Shown piece by piece: positions 45,188-53,634 of a stretch of 64,000 bases of DNA; the stretch's first letter is position 1; the number at the start of each line of letters is the position of its first letter. The DNA comes from Stygiobacter sp. RIFOXYC2_FULL_38_25 (GTDB taxonomy: Bacteria; Bacteroidota; Ignavibacteria; Ignavibacteriales; Melioribacteraceae): contig MHAZ01000021.1 in assembly GCA_001803165.1 (NCBI GenBank), forward strand, positions 671,009-735,008, in the 5' to 3' direction. The notes under the pieces are model-generated. The model saw nothing but the letters and a program-made list of their open reading frames with translations, ran no database searches and was not told the DNA's origin. A program made the translations under genes and the position numbers.

Positions 45188-46465
45188 ATGAAAATGACGA
45201 AATATTTATTGATTCCATTGATAGCACTATCGTTAATCTTTGTCGCTTGTTCTAAAACCGAAGAAAACGGTAAGCATGAACATGAAGTTGTAAAGAAAGA
45301 TGGGTATTGGACATGCACGATGCATCCGCAAGTTCATATGGATGGACCCGGTTCTTGCCCTATCTGCGGAATGGATTTAATCAAAAAAGTTGCAGACGAA
45401 GCGGAGGAGCCGGAAAAGGATAAAGACATGGCAAATATGGTTACACTAACCGGCAAGAAACAAGTTCTAGCAAATGTGTCAACCGTTTTTGTTAAAAATG
45501 AGAGTATGCAAGATCAAGTAACTGCATATAGCTATTTGGATTTTGCTGAGAACAACCGCAAAACAATTTCGGCGCGGTTTAACGGCAGAATCGAAAAACT
45601 GTTTGTTGATAAAACCGGCGATTATATAAAAAAAGGTCAGCCTTTGTTTGAAATTTACAGTCCGGACTTAGTACAAGCACAGAATGAATATTTGATTGCA
45701 CTGAATAATTCATCAAGCTCTGTTTCTCTCATAAAAGCTTCAAAGAAAAAATTAGAAATCTTTGGCTTGACTTCAGAACAAATTCAAACGCTTGAGAAGA
45801 GCAAAGAAATAAATATTACACTAACATATTATTCTCCAATAAGTGGAACGGTGATTGAGAAAAAAGTGCAAGAAGGTGTTTACGTGAATGAAGGGGCAAC
45901 AATTTATGATGTCGCCGAACTTTCAACCCTCTGGAATATTGCCGAAGTGTATGAGAATAATTTATCTAATGTAAAAGTTGGCAGCTCAGTTAAGCTTCAC
46001 TTGCGAGCTTACCCCGGAGAAGAATTTAACGGCAAAGTAACTTTCATCTATCCTGTAATTAATTCCCAAACGAGAACCGTTAAAGTACGCAGCGGATTTT
46101 CAAGCGTTGGCGGAAAGCTGAAACCCCAAATGTATGGCGAAACAATTTTCAATAAAGCCGGTGGACAAGGATTACTCGTTCCGGCAGATGCAGTTATCAT
46201 TGCCGGTAAAAGAGTGGTTGTCTGGGCGAAAGCCGGGGATGGTATGTTTGAAGCTCGCAACGTAACCATCGGAAATCGTTACGGAGATAAATATCAAATA
46301 GTTTCCGGCTTAACAGAGGGTGATGAAATTGCAGCAACGGGCGGTTTCTTAATTGATTCGGAAAGTCAGCTTAAAACCGGAATGCCTACCGGTCATCAAC
46401 ATGGTGTACCCCCACCAACACAGAAAAAGAAGTCTGCCGATGGTATGGAAGGAATGAAAATGTAA
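45188..46465 (+). CDS. CusB-like RND periplasmic adaptor with N-terminal heavy-metal-binding domain
   Basis: About 425 aa lipoprotein (lipobox IFVAC). Residues ~38-70 are a heavy-metal-binding domain (YWTCTMHPQVHMDGPGSCPICGMDLIKK) as found in CusB/CopB proteins. Then come the lipoyl-like and helical hairpin regions and the beta-barrel of membrane fusion proteins (ISARFNGRIEKLFVDKTGDYIKKGQPLFEIYSP). The ATG at 45188 with AGAGG upstream is preferred to an upstream ATG at 45152. The C-terminus is rich in His and Met (PTGHQHGVPP...GMEGMKM). It would hand copper to the CusA-like pump. Confidence 0.92.
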   Translation: MKMTKYLLIPLIALSLIFVACSKTEENGKHEHEVVKKDGYWTCTMHPQVHMDGPGSCPICGMDLIKKVADEAEEPEKDKDMANMVTLTGKKQVLANVSTVFVKNESMQDQVTAYSYLDFAENNRKTISARFNGRIEKLFVDKTGDYIKKGQPLFEIYSPDLVQAQNEYLIALNNSSSSVSLIKASKKKLEIFGLTSEQIQTLEKSKEINITLTYYSPISGTVIEKKVQEGVYVNEGATIYDVAELSTLWNIAEVYENNLSNVKVGSSVKLHLRAYPGEEFNGKVTFIYPVINSQTRTVKVRSGFSSVGGKLKPQMYGETIFNKAGGQGLLVPADAVIIAGKRVVVWAKAGDGMFEARNVTIGNRYGDKYQIVSGLTEGDEIAATGGFLIDSESQLKTGMPTGHQHGVPPPTQKKKSADGMEGMKM

Positions 46466-46496
46466 TTTCAAATTAATTAGTTATAGGAGTAACGTT

Positions 46497-46853
46497 ATGA
46501 AAAATATTAAAGTAAAAAATCTTGTGTTGTTCGTTTTACTGGGACTTATGTGTAGTTCAGCTCTTTCTTTTGCACAAAGGAAAGGCAGATTAACCCATTC
46601 GACACATAACCATAAGACAAAAGCCCAAAAGGAGCAGATGTTAGATTCAACTATTGTTCGAAAAGGAATAATTGATTTACAAACCATAGACATGAATAAG
46701 GATGGTAAAGTATTCCAAGATCAAATGGACTGGAATGTAATTTCAGACAAACCCGGCAAATGCCCGTTATGCAAAATGGTTTTAAGTGAAGTTACACTTG
46801 AAGTTGCAAAGAAGAATCTCTTAGCTAATGGTTTTAAGCTCAACGCTAAATGA
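46497..46853 (+). CDS. Small exported protein with HMBD-like CPLCKM motif
   Basis: 118 aa with a cleavable signal peptide (hydrophobic VLFVLLGLMCSSALSFAQ). The mature part has a His-rich stretch (THSTHNHKT) and a C-terminal 'GKCPLCKMVLSEV' that matches the GxCPxCxM core of heavy-metal-binding domains. A strong TAGGAGT precedes the ATG. By position it should be a periplasmic copper-binding protein in the Cus-like operon. Exact function unknown. Confidence 0.65.
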   Translation: MKNIKVKNLVLFVLLGLMCSSALSFAQRKGRLTHSTHNHKTKAQKEQMLDSTIVRKGIIDLQTIDMNKDGKVFQDQMDWNVISDKPGKCPLCKMVLSEVTLEVAKKNLLANGFKLNAK

Positions 46854-46944
46854 TTGGGAAGTTACAATAAAATAAACTGAATATTCAATTGAGAGATGAT
46901 AAAACAAGAACTTTACTCAAGACTAATAAGGTTAATCTGATTAA

Positions 46945-47367
46945 ATGAAGAATGAAAAGAAACATAGCAATAAAGTTTTCGCAAAGTATTCCCCAAAGAA
47001 AATTCATCCTCTTCTAAGAATACTTAAAATGAAACCTTTGAGAATTGGGTTCAGTCTTCTTGTTGGAATGTTATTGCTTATTACATCCTTAGAAGTTTTT
47101 ATTCCCCATAGTCACAATTTTCATAAAAAACGATTATTAGATATAAAGTTAAGCGATTCAATTGAAACTGATGTTCAATCCATTTCCTCTAAATTTGTTT
47201 GTAACTGTGGTAAGTGCAGCCGCGAAAATTTGACTAAGTGTAAGTGTCAGGACGCTATAGCAGAAAGAAATATGATCCGAAGTCTATTAGTTAAGAACAT
47301 TAAGCAAGGAGTGATTATTAAAGAAATCAACAAGAAATATGGCGGATTAATAGTTTCACAAAAATAA
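46945..47367 (+). CDS. Membrane-anchored protein with CcmH-like Cys motif
   Basis: 140 aa. A single helix (residues ~35-52, IGFSLLVGMLLLITSLEVF) is followed by a His-containing stretch (PHSHNFHKK). The C-terminal domain carries a Cys cluster FVCNCGKCSRENLTKCKC and then 'AERNMIRSLLVKNIKQGVIIKEINKKYGG'. That spacing, Cys cluster then a helical hairpin ending at a Tyr-Gly, recalls CcmH/CycL thiol oxidoreductase domains, although the Cys number and order are different. A role in copper binding or thiol exchange at the membrane is inference. Confidence 0.5.
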   Translation: MKNEKKHSNKVFAKYSPKKIHPLLRILKMKPLRIGFSLLVGMLLLITSLEVFIPHSHNFHKKRLLDIKLSDSIETDVQSISSKFVCNCGKCSRENLTKCKCQDAIAERNMIRSLLVKNIKQGVIIKEINKKYGGLIVSQK

Positions 47368-47451
47368 AGGCGAGATAGATTGTAGGGCTCTGCCAACTCA
47401 TCATCCTTAAGAGGTGAATTAATAACAACAAATAACAATAGGAGAAACAAA

Positions 47452-47949
47452 ATGAAAACTCTAAAATCAACACAAATGCGCTTTTTATTGAGCGCTTTAG
47501 CAGTAATACTTTCTACCGGAATTATTTCCGCTCAGCATGATCAACATCATGGCGGTGCAGGCAACAACACAATGCAAAATCAGCAAAATCAAAACATGGG
47601 CTCGATGATGCAAAAAATGCAAGGGATGATGAATCAAATGGGTCAAATGATGGATAAAAGCAATCAAATGGTTAGCACGATGAATAACCAGATGATGCAA
47701 AACCATGACATGAACAATATGAAAATGAACCAGGGTATGATGAATATGATGGAGGGCATGAACCAAATGGGAAAAGATATGAATGGTCTGCTGGACAATA
47801 TGAACAAGATGATGGATGACTCTAAAATGATGAATGATTCTAAAATGAAAGAACCTATGAACAATATGATGGATAATATGAAGACAATGATGAAGGAGTA
47901 CAAAACAATGTTGAATAATATGGAAGAACTTCAAAAAGGCAAAAAGTAA
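47452..47949 (+). CDS. Methionine-rich exported protein, probable periplasmic copper binder
   Basis: 165 aa. The signal peptide ends near residue 27 (IISAQ). The mature part starts with QHDQHHGG and is then strikingly Met-rich: about 38 Met in ~138 residues, with Asn, Gln, Lys and Asp making up most of the rest and no Cys. Met singlets and MM pairs recur every 3-4 residues (MMQKMQGMMNQMGQMM), consistent with an amphipathic helix having a Met face. A clear AGGAG site precedes the ATG. Thioether clusters bind Cu(I) or Ag(I), and the gene sits in a Cus-like operon. I recognise no named family; the copper sponge role is inference. Confidence 0.7.
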   Translation: MKTLKSTQMRFLLSALAVILSTGIISAQHDQHHGGAGNNTMQNQQNQNMGSMMQKMQGMMNQMGQMMDKSNQMVSTMNNQMMQNHDMNNMKMNQGMMNMMEGMNQMGKDMNGLLDNMNKMMDDSKMMNDSKMKEPMNNMMDNMKTMMKEYKTMLNNMEELQKGKK

Positions 47950-48759
47950 ATGATAAGACATTTTGGAGTTAATGTTTTTGGGAAGCCAGCTTTTGCCGGC
48001 TTCCTAATTCTTTTAGTAATAAGCGCCTCAAATCTTTCAGCTCAAGGCGACTGGTACTTTACTTCAAGTGTTCAGTTAAGCGGAGGAAGTTACATTTTGG
48101 ATTCTTATAACCGTGTGTTTTCTGTTTTTGGAGGGCTTCGATATCAAGAAGAAAACCTTGGCATTTCAGCATCCATCCCAATTGTTTTTAGTGATAACAA
48201 GGAAGTAAATCAGATTAGCGGAATGGTGATTTCTTCAGGTGTAAATAATACATCTGCATTGCAGAGCAGTGCGAGCACCGGACTGGGAGATTTGTACAGC
48301 TATTTAGATTACAAGATTATTTCAGATTATGAAACCGGAGTAGATGTAATTATGAATGCGCAAATAAAATTTCCAACTGCTAATGCCAACATGAATATTG
48401 GAACCGGCAAATTAGATTTTGGAGGATCGGTTACGCTCAGAAAATCTTTGGAAAGTTTTGTGGGGATTGTTGATCTCGGCTTTTTAAGTATTGGCGATCC
48501 GGACAGTATTACTTACAAGAATCCCTTTGCATATGGAATTGGTATTGGAAAATTTTTCAACTACGGCGAATATTCAATGCTCCTTTATTATACCGGTTAT
48601 ACAATTGTAATAGAGGGCTTTGATGCACCAAGACAAGTGTCGCTCGGTGTAAATTATCGCGCAAGCGAAAAAATTATTCTTTCTGTAATAAGTTCTGCCG
48701 GCATAGGAAATACATCTCCGGATTTTACTCTTTCCGGGGGAATTCGTGTTCAATTATAA
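47950..48759 (+). CDS. Outer-membrane beta-barrel-like protein, unknown
   Basis: 269 aa beginning directly after the stop of the Met-rich gene. A signal peptide (AGFLILLVISASNLSAQ) is followed by alternating beta-strand patterns with aromatic residues ('GDWYFTSSVQLSGGSY', 'RVFSVFGGLRYQEENLGISASIPIVF') and a terminal strand ending in VQL. The pattern fits outer-membrane transporter-like barrels (for example the PF13557-type family), but I cannot assign it firmly. It may serve copper uptake or release or simply be a resistance-associated porin. Confidence 0.6.
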   Translation: MIRHFGVNVFGKPAFAGFLILLVISASNLSAQGDWYFTSSVQLSGGSYILDSYNRVFSVFGGLRYQEENLGISASIPIVFSDNKEVNQISGMVISSGVNNTSALQSSASTGLGDLYSYLDYKIISDYETGVDVIMNAQIKFPTANANMNIGTGKLDFGGSVTLRKSLESFVGIVDLGFLSIGDPDSITYKNPFAYGIGIGKFFNYGEYSMLLYYTGYTIVIEGFDAPRQVSLGVNYRASEKIILSVISSAGIGNTSPDFTLSGGIRVQL

Positions 48760-48776
48760 AATGAAAGGCTTTTACT

Positions 48777-49370
48777 ATGAAGCTTTTATTAATTATTTCA
48801 ATCATTCTTTTAATTCAGTTAATATCTTTTGCGCATGAAGGTAAGCATGTAAAAAAGGCAGTTATGCAAGACACAGTAACAATCGTTGGCGGAGATACAA
48901 TTGCAATTAACGGCATCTATAAAAACCTTGTTAAGAAAATAGTTGACCCGGACACGCTCAAGGAAAAGCCGATGAAATTAAATCCATCGGAACAAGTGTT
49001 TGAACATTTGCACAACAAGTTAGTTCACTTTCCTATTGCTCTTGGTGTGTTCGCTTTTCTTCTAACATTAATCAACTTCAAATGGAAGAATTTCGATTCC
49101 GCAATTTTGATTTCTATTCTTATTGCGCTCCTATTTGCTATTGGAGCATTCATAACCGGCAAGAATCAATCAGAGCCGTTTATCGATACTGCTAAAGAAT
49201 GGGTTGTCGAACTTCACCAGGCTTTTGGTCTTTCAGTTCTTCTTAGCTTTTTCGTTTGGTCAGTCTTTCTGATAATTGACAAACTGAGAAAATATGCATG
49301 GATAGTTGGACTAATCGCTTTTATTCTAATTCTTACCGCCGGGTTTTTGGGCGGAGTAATTGCACACTAA
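48777..49370 (+). CDS. DUF2231-like membrane protein with signal
   Basis: 197 aa. An N-terminal hydrophobic segment is followed by HEGKHVKKA and then 'HLHNKLVHFPIALGVFAFLLTL', the histidine-bearing first helix typical of DUF2231. Three further helices end 'AGFLGGVIAH'. The histidines in helix 1 and near helix 3 (WVVELHQAF) could bind heme or metal. AAAGG precedes the ATG. It lies among the envelope copper genes. DUF2231 proteins often accompany cytochromes or metal systems; the function here is unknown. Confidence 0.75.
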   Translation: MKLLLIISIILLIQLISFAHEGKHVKKAVMQDTVTIVGGDTIAINGIYKNLVKKIVDPDTLKEKPMKLNPSEQVFEHLHNKLVHFPIALGVFAFLLTLINFKWKNFDSAILISILIALLFAIGAFITGKNQSEPFIDTAKEWVVELHQAFGLSVLLSFFVWSVFLIIDKLRKYAWIVGLIAFILILTAGFLGGVIAH

Positions 49371-49395
49371 GTTTTTCTTAACCAAAAAGGTAAAA

Positions 49396-50001
49396 ATGAA
49401 AACCACGTATATTCAAAATCTAACCTTATTAGTTGCAGTAGTTTTCTGCTCTGTTTATTTAAGCGGCTGCATGATGGCTGGCATGGGAATGATGCACGGC
49501 GACAATAGCCACGGAATGAACATGGAAGATCATAACAGCAACAGGGTGATTATTAAAGAATTTAACACGGGCGAATACAAAATTACGGCAGAGTTCCCTT
49601 CGAGTATTCATGGCAAAGCTGATGTTTGCAGAATAAAAATCTTAAATAAAGCTGCAAACACTCTTCAAACAGATGTGGAGATTTATCTTGAAGTATTACA
49701 TGCAAACACAAATGGACATGAAGATCATACTATAAAAATAAAGCATTCAAAATATGAGAATGGATATTTTGTTTTCTTGCCCAATGTTAGCTCTAACGAC
49801 AGTTACAATTTGGCTTTTGCAATTGAGCGAATAAAGACAAATATTTTTAGTGACCCAATTAGAATTGAATACTCGACCGAGAATAATTCGGAAATGGGCG
49901 ATTCTCATTCTCACTCCGATTCCGAAAGTATTTTCTCCTCACCAGTATTGTATATTGGTGCTGTTGCAATGGCTGTGATGATGATTTTTATGTTAAGGTA
50001 G
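49396..50001 (+). CDS. Met/His-rich lipoprotein with C-terminal membrane helix
   Basis: About 201 aa. The lipobox LSGC is followed by CMMAGMGMMHGDNSHGMNMEDHN, a compact Met/His cluster suited to copper. A beta-rich middle (ITAEFPSSIHGKADVCRIKIL...) is followed by a terminal helix (VLYIGAVAMAVMMIFML) after SHSHSDS. The ATG at 49396 with AAAAAGG upstream is preferred to one at 49360 that overlaps the DUF2231 gene. It is dually anchored, or its C-terminal helix reaches the membrane. I recognise no family. Confidence 0.6.
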   Translation: MKTTYIQNLTLLVAVVFCSVYLSGCMMAGMGMMHGDNSHGMNMEDHNSNRVIIKEFNTGEYKITAEFPSSIHGKADVCRIKILNKAANTLQTDVEIYLEVLHANTNGHEDHTIKIKHSKYENGYFVFLPNVSSNDSYNLAFAIERIKTNIFSDPIRIEYSTENNSEMGDSHSHSDSESIFSSPVLYIGAVAMAVMMIFMLR

Positions 50002-50082
50002 GATAGTATTTATTTCTAATTGAAGAATCTGCTTTTAACTCGCTCTTAAAATCATTCATATTATTTGGTGGTATAGGTAGAA

Positions 50083-51132
50083 ATGGATCATATTAAAAAT
50101 ATACTGCTCGAATCAGACGCGAATCAAATAAGACATATTTTCCATCAAGCAAAAGATATTAAACAGAACACGCTTGGTCATGATGTTTATCTGCGCGGTT
50201 TAGTTGAGCTAAGTAATATTTGTACTAAGGATTGTTATTACTGCGGCATCAGAAGATCAAACACCTCTGTAAAAAGGTATTTAATGGCAGAGGACGAGAT
50301 TATTTCTTCTGCCATGTTCGCTTTTGAAAAAGGATTTGGCTCTATTGTTCTTCAATCCGGCGAGCGCAGTGATACTAAATTCTTACACCTAATTGAAACC
50401 GTTGTAGAGAAAATAAATTATTTAACCTCCAGGCAACTTAGAATTACGCTTTCACTTGGTGAACAGTCTAAGGATACTTACCAAAGATGGTTTGATGCCG
50501 GTGCAGATCGTTATTTACTTCGTATAGAAACTTCCAATGAATCGCTATACAACAAAATTCATCCCGCGAATCACTGCTACAATGAACGAATAAATTGTCT
50601 TACTGCTTTAAAAATGATCGGCTATCAAGTTGGAACCGGTGTTATGATCGGACTTCCATATCAAACAATTAATGATTTAGTAAACGATATACTTTTTTTT
50701 AAGGAAATGGATATTGACATGCTCGGTATGGGTCCGTTTATTGAACATTCGCAGACTCCATTATTTGGTCAACCGATTGATATTGTTAATTCTCGCTTAC
50801 ATCTTTTTGAATTGTCACTTAAGATGATTGCTGCCACTCGAATCGTTTTACCTAACATAAATATTGCTGCCACCACTGCACTGCAAGCCTTAGATCCACT
50901 TGGAAGAGAGAAGGGCATTAACGCGGGCGCCAATGTTATTATGCCAAATATTTCGTCTCCGATCTATCGAAAGGATTATCTGCTTTACGAAGAAAAGCCA
51001 TGTATAAATGATTTAGCAGACGATTGCTTTGATTGTGTTATCAAAAGAATAGAACTCACTGGAGAAAAAGTAGCAATGTTTTCAAACGGCGATTCCCTCA
51101 ATTTCGTTAATAGGCAAAGGCGAAAAACATGA
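50083..51132 (+). CDS. hydE: HydE-like radical SAM enzyme
   Basis: 349 aa. The radical SAM cluster motif is CTKDCYYC (Cys47-x3-Cys51-x2-Cys54). The barrel shows 'SIVLQSGERSD', 'LRITLSLGEQ', 'DRYLLRIETSN', 'VGTGVMIGLPYQT' and 'DMLGMGPFIEHSQTPLF', closely like [FeFe]-hydrogenase maturase HydE. The C-terminus retains Cys307-x7-Cys315-x2-Cys318, the auxiliary cluster spacing seen in HydE of Thermotoga. HydE normally works with HydF and HydG, and none is visible in this window. Its stop overlaps the multicopper oxidase start by 4 bp, which is unexpected for a hydrogenase gene. It may be a true maturase in a novel place or a repurposed enzyme. Confidence 0.87.
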   Translation: MDHIKNILLESDANQIRHIFHQAKDIKQNTLGHDVYLRGLVELSNICTKDCYYCGIRRSNTSVKRYLMAEDEIISSAMFAFEKGFGSIVLQSGERSDTKFLHLIETVVEKINYLTSRQLRITLSLGEQSKDTYQRWFDAGADRYLLRIETSNESLYNKIHPANHCYNERINCLTALKMIGYQVGTGVMIGLPYQTINDLVNDILFFKEMDIDMLGMGPFIEHSQTPLFGQPIDIVNSRLHLFELSLKMIAATRIVLPNINIAATTALQALDPLGREKGINAGANVIMPNISSPIYRKDYLLYEEKPCINDLADDCFDCVIKRIELTGEKVAMFSNGDSLNFVNRQRRKT

Positions 51133-52868
51133 ATATTCTTAGATTAATTACATACACAAGTTGTATCAGCTCATTATTCTTCGTCAATTCAAGAGCACAA
51201 AATAAACTACAAATACCCGATACCCTTAGCGGGACTAATTTTAATCTTACAATTCAAAAAGGTTCTGTCAATTTCTATCCCGGGTTTACTACAAATACTA
51301 TTGGTGTAAACGGTAATATTCTTGGACCAACTTTGATTCTTCGTAAAGGAGACAACGTTAGCATGAATGTTGCCAATGCACTTGCTGATACAACAACCAT
51401 TCACTGGCATGGAATGCATGTTGCGCCAGAGAATGATGGTGGACCTCACACAGTAATTTTACCCGGTACAATATGGAAGCCGCAATTCACTATTTTGGAT
51501 AATGCGGCAACATATTGGTATCACCCTCACTTACACAAAAAAACCGCCGAGCATGTTACTAAAGGCGTTGCTGGTTTTATTATTGTGAGAGATAATCAAG
51601 AAGCGGTACTAAAGTTTCCACGCAAATATGGTGTTGATGATTTCCCAATTGTTGTTCAATCGAGAGCTTTTGATGCTGCTAAGCAATTTATAGTTAGGTC
51701 CGAATTAGATTCTGTACTTTTAGTCAACGGCACAAGGAATCCTTACATACAAGTTCCGGCACAGGTTGTGCGCCTTCGGTTGCTTAACGGCTCAACGGAA
51801 CGCACCTATAATTTTGGTCTTAAGGGAAATAAACCTTTCTATCAAATTGGTGGCGACGGCGGTTTACTAAATTCACCTTTTCAGCTTATCAGGTTACGAT
51901 TAGCTCCGGGAGAGCGGGCTGAAATTTTAGTAGATTTCATTTCGATGCAAGGTCAATCGACTTATTTGATGAGCTATGCATCAGAGTTAGCAAGTGGAAT
52001 AATCGGCGCAAGTTCTGTTGGTATGGGAGGAAGTTTACCGAATTATTCGAACAACAAATTAAACGGTGCTGATTTTAATATTTTGAGAATCGATGTTATC
52101 GCCCCAACTTCAAATGCAATTACTTCTGTCCCTTCATCTTTAATTAATAATAATCCATATGCAGTTTCATCTTCAAATGTTACCCGCATGTTAACTTTTA
52201 CTTCCACTGGTGGTATGATGAATGCCGCTGGTCCCTTCGTAATTAATGGAACTCCCTTTTCTATGGAGAAAATCAATTACAACATACCGCTGAATAATAC
52301 TGAAATTTGGGAGCTGAGAAACCAAACTCAAATAGCGCATCCTTTCCATATCCATGATGTTCAATTTTACTTGTTGGATAGAAACGGAATACAAGTTTCT
52401 TCCAATGAACGTGGGCGCAAAGACGTTGTACTTGTTGAGCCGATGGAAACTGTAAGATTCATAACCAAGTTTGAAGACTTTTCAAATGCAATAGTTCCAT
52501 ATATGTATCACTGCCATTTGCTCACACATGAAGATGATGGAATGATGGGCCAATTTCTTGTCACAAAGCCTACAGATGTTAAGGAAGAAAATTCAACTTT
52601 GCCGAATGGCTTTTCACTCGATCAAAATTATCCTAATCCGTTTAATCCTTCAACTAAAATCAAGTATTCATTACATATAAATTCTTATGTGAAGCTCACT
52701 GTTTTCGATGAGTTGGGGAGAGTTGTCACCTCATTGATAAACGAAGAAAAGAATGCAGGGACTTATGAAGTCGATTTTAATGCAAGCAACTTATCTTCAG
52801 GCGTATATTTTTATCAACTTAATACAACTAATTATGTAGAGGCAAAGAAATTTGTCTTGATGAAATAA
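51129..52868 (+). CDS. Secreted multicopper oxidase with type IX sorting domain
   Basis: 579 aa with a signal peptide and three cupredoxin domains. Copper ligands are readable: HWHG (His92, His94), YHPHLH (His132, 134, 136), HPFHIH (His404, 407, 409) and HCHLLTHEDDGMM (His461, Cys462, His463, His467, Met472). This gives a type 1 site with Met as axial ligand. The enzyme is CueO/bilirubin-oxidase-like and probably oxidises Cu(I). From ~residue 490 there is a type IX secretion sorting domain (NYPNPFNPST...VYFYQLNT...KKFVLMK), so it is exported across the outer membrane. It overlaps hydE by 4 bp. Confidence 0.93.
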   Translation: MNILRLITYTSCISSLFFVNSRAQNKLQIPDTLSGTNFNLTIQKGSVNFYPGFTTNTIGVNGNILGPTLILRKGDNVSMNVANALADTTTIHWHGMHVAPENDGGPHTVILPGTIWKPQFTILDNAATYWYHPHLHKKTAEHVTKGVAGFIIVRDNQEAVLKFPRKYGVDDFPIVVQSRAFDAAKQFIVRSELDSVLLVNGTRNPYIQVPAQVVRLRLLNGSTERTYNFGLKGNKPFYQIGGDGGLLNSPFQLIRLRLAPGERAEILVDFISMQGQSTYLMSYASELASGIIGASSVGMGGSLPNYSNNKLNGADFNILRIDVIAPTSNAITSVPSSLINNNPYAVSSSNVTRMLTFTSTGGMMNAAGPFVINGTPFSMEKINYNIPLNNTEIWELRNQTQIAHPFHIHDVQFYLLDRNGIQVSSNERGRKDVVLVEPMETVRFITKFEDFSNAIVPYMYHCHLLTHEDDGMMGQFLVTKPTDVKEENSTLPNGFSLDQNYPNPFNPSTKIKYSLHINSYVKLTVFDELGRVVTSLINEEKNAGTYEVDFNASNLSSGVYFYQLNTTNYVEAKKFVLMK

Positions 52869-53159
52869 AGAATAAATCTTTGTATATACTTACAGCTAAA
52901 AACAGACCGAGCTATCAATGAAGAATCGTGTAAAAAGCAAAATAAACTGAAGAAAAAAAACTAATAATAGCAAAATTAGAGCTTTAGAAGGATGGTACTT
53001 TTTATAATGCAGAATTAAATATTAACATAATTATTTGGAACTCATATTCGGATTTAATTGTTTTTATTATCGTGAAGCAGTAAAACATTCCGTGCTTAAC
53101 GAGCGAAGGTAGTGTTTAGCGCAATTTGTTACAAACAGGTCAAGCGGTTATATTTACTC

Positions 53160-53489
53160 ATGCAAAAGTCTAAGAAAATATTATCATTTTCATTCCTTAT
53201 CACTTTTGGGCTATTCTTTGTCCACAGTGAATTGAATTTCCTATCCGAAGTTACGCAAGGATATCCTCACAATCATCATGATTACTGTGAGGTTGTTAAA
53301 GAAGCTAGAATTGAAAACCCGGATTATTTTCAACAGAAAATTATCCCAAAGGAAATACTTTTCAATAATGATGATTGTTGCATAGAATGTAAAAAGATAG
53401 AAGACATTTTACACAATGATGATTTTTCTTCCACCAAGAAATTTTATAACACGTATACTTTTCTTATCAACAAAACGCTTCTTATTTAA
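53160..53489 (+). CDS. Small exported or membrane protein with His/Cys clusters
   Basis: About 109 aa. An N-terminal helix (ILSFSFLITFGLFFVHS) is followed by HNHHDYCEVV and later NDDCCIECKKIEDILHNDD. His and Cys clusters of this type suggest metal binding. The ATG at 53160 is the better start; an upstream frame extension has no support. It is preceded by 290 bp with no gene and followed by a structured spacer (CTCCG-GATTGT-CGGAG). I recognise no family. It is between the two efflux operons. Confidence 0.5.
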   Translation: MQKSKKILSFSFLITFGLFFVHSELNFLSEVTQGYPHNHHDYCEVVKEARIENPDYFQQKIIPKEILFNNDDCCIECKKIEDILHNDDFSSTKKFYNTYTFLINKTLLI

Positions 53490-53634
53490 CTTACCATTTT
53501 GCTTGCCTCGTCTCCGGATTGTCGGAGCCGGTAGGTAAGCCTTTACCAGAATTACATTTTAATAAAAACAAAATGATTTAGAATTCCGGAAGAACGGGAT
53601 TTGTATATCTATTCATTAAAATTTTAGGATGACC

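Noticed and set aside
47497..47961. His/Leu-rich antisense frames opposite the Met-rich gene
   Set aside because: The antisense of ATG codons gives CAT (His), so these are shadows of the Met-rich protein.
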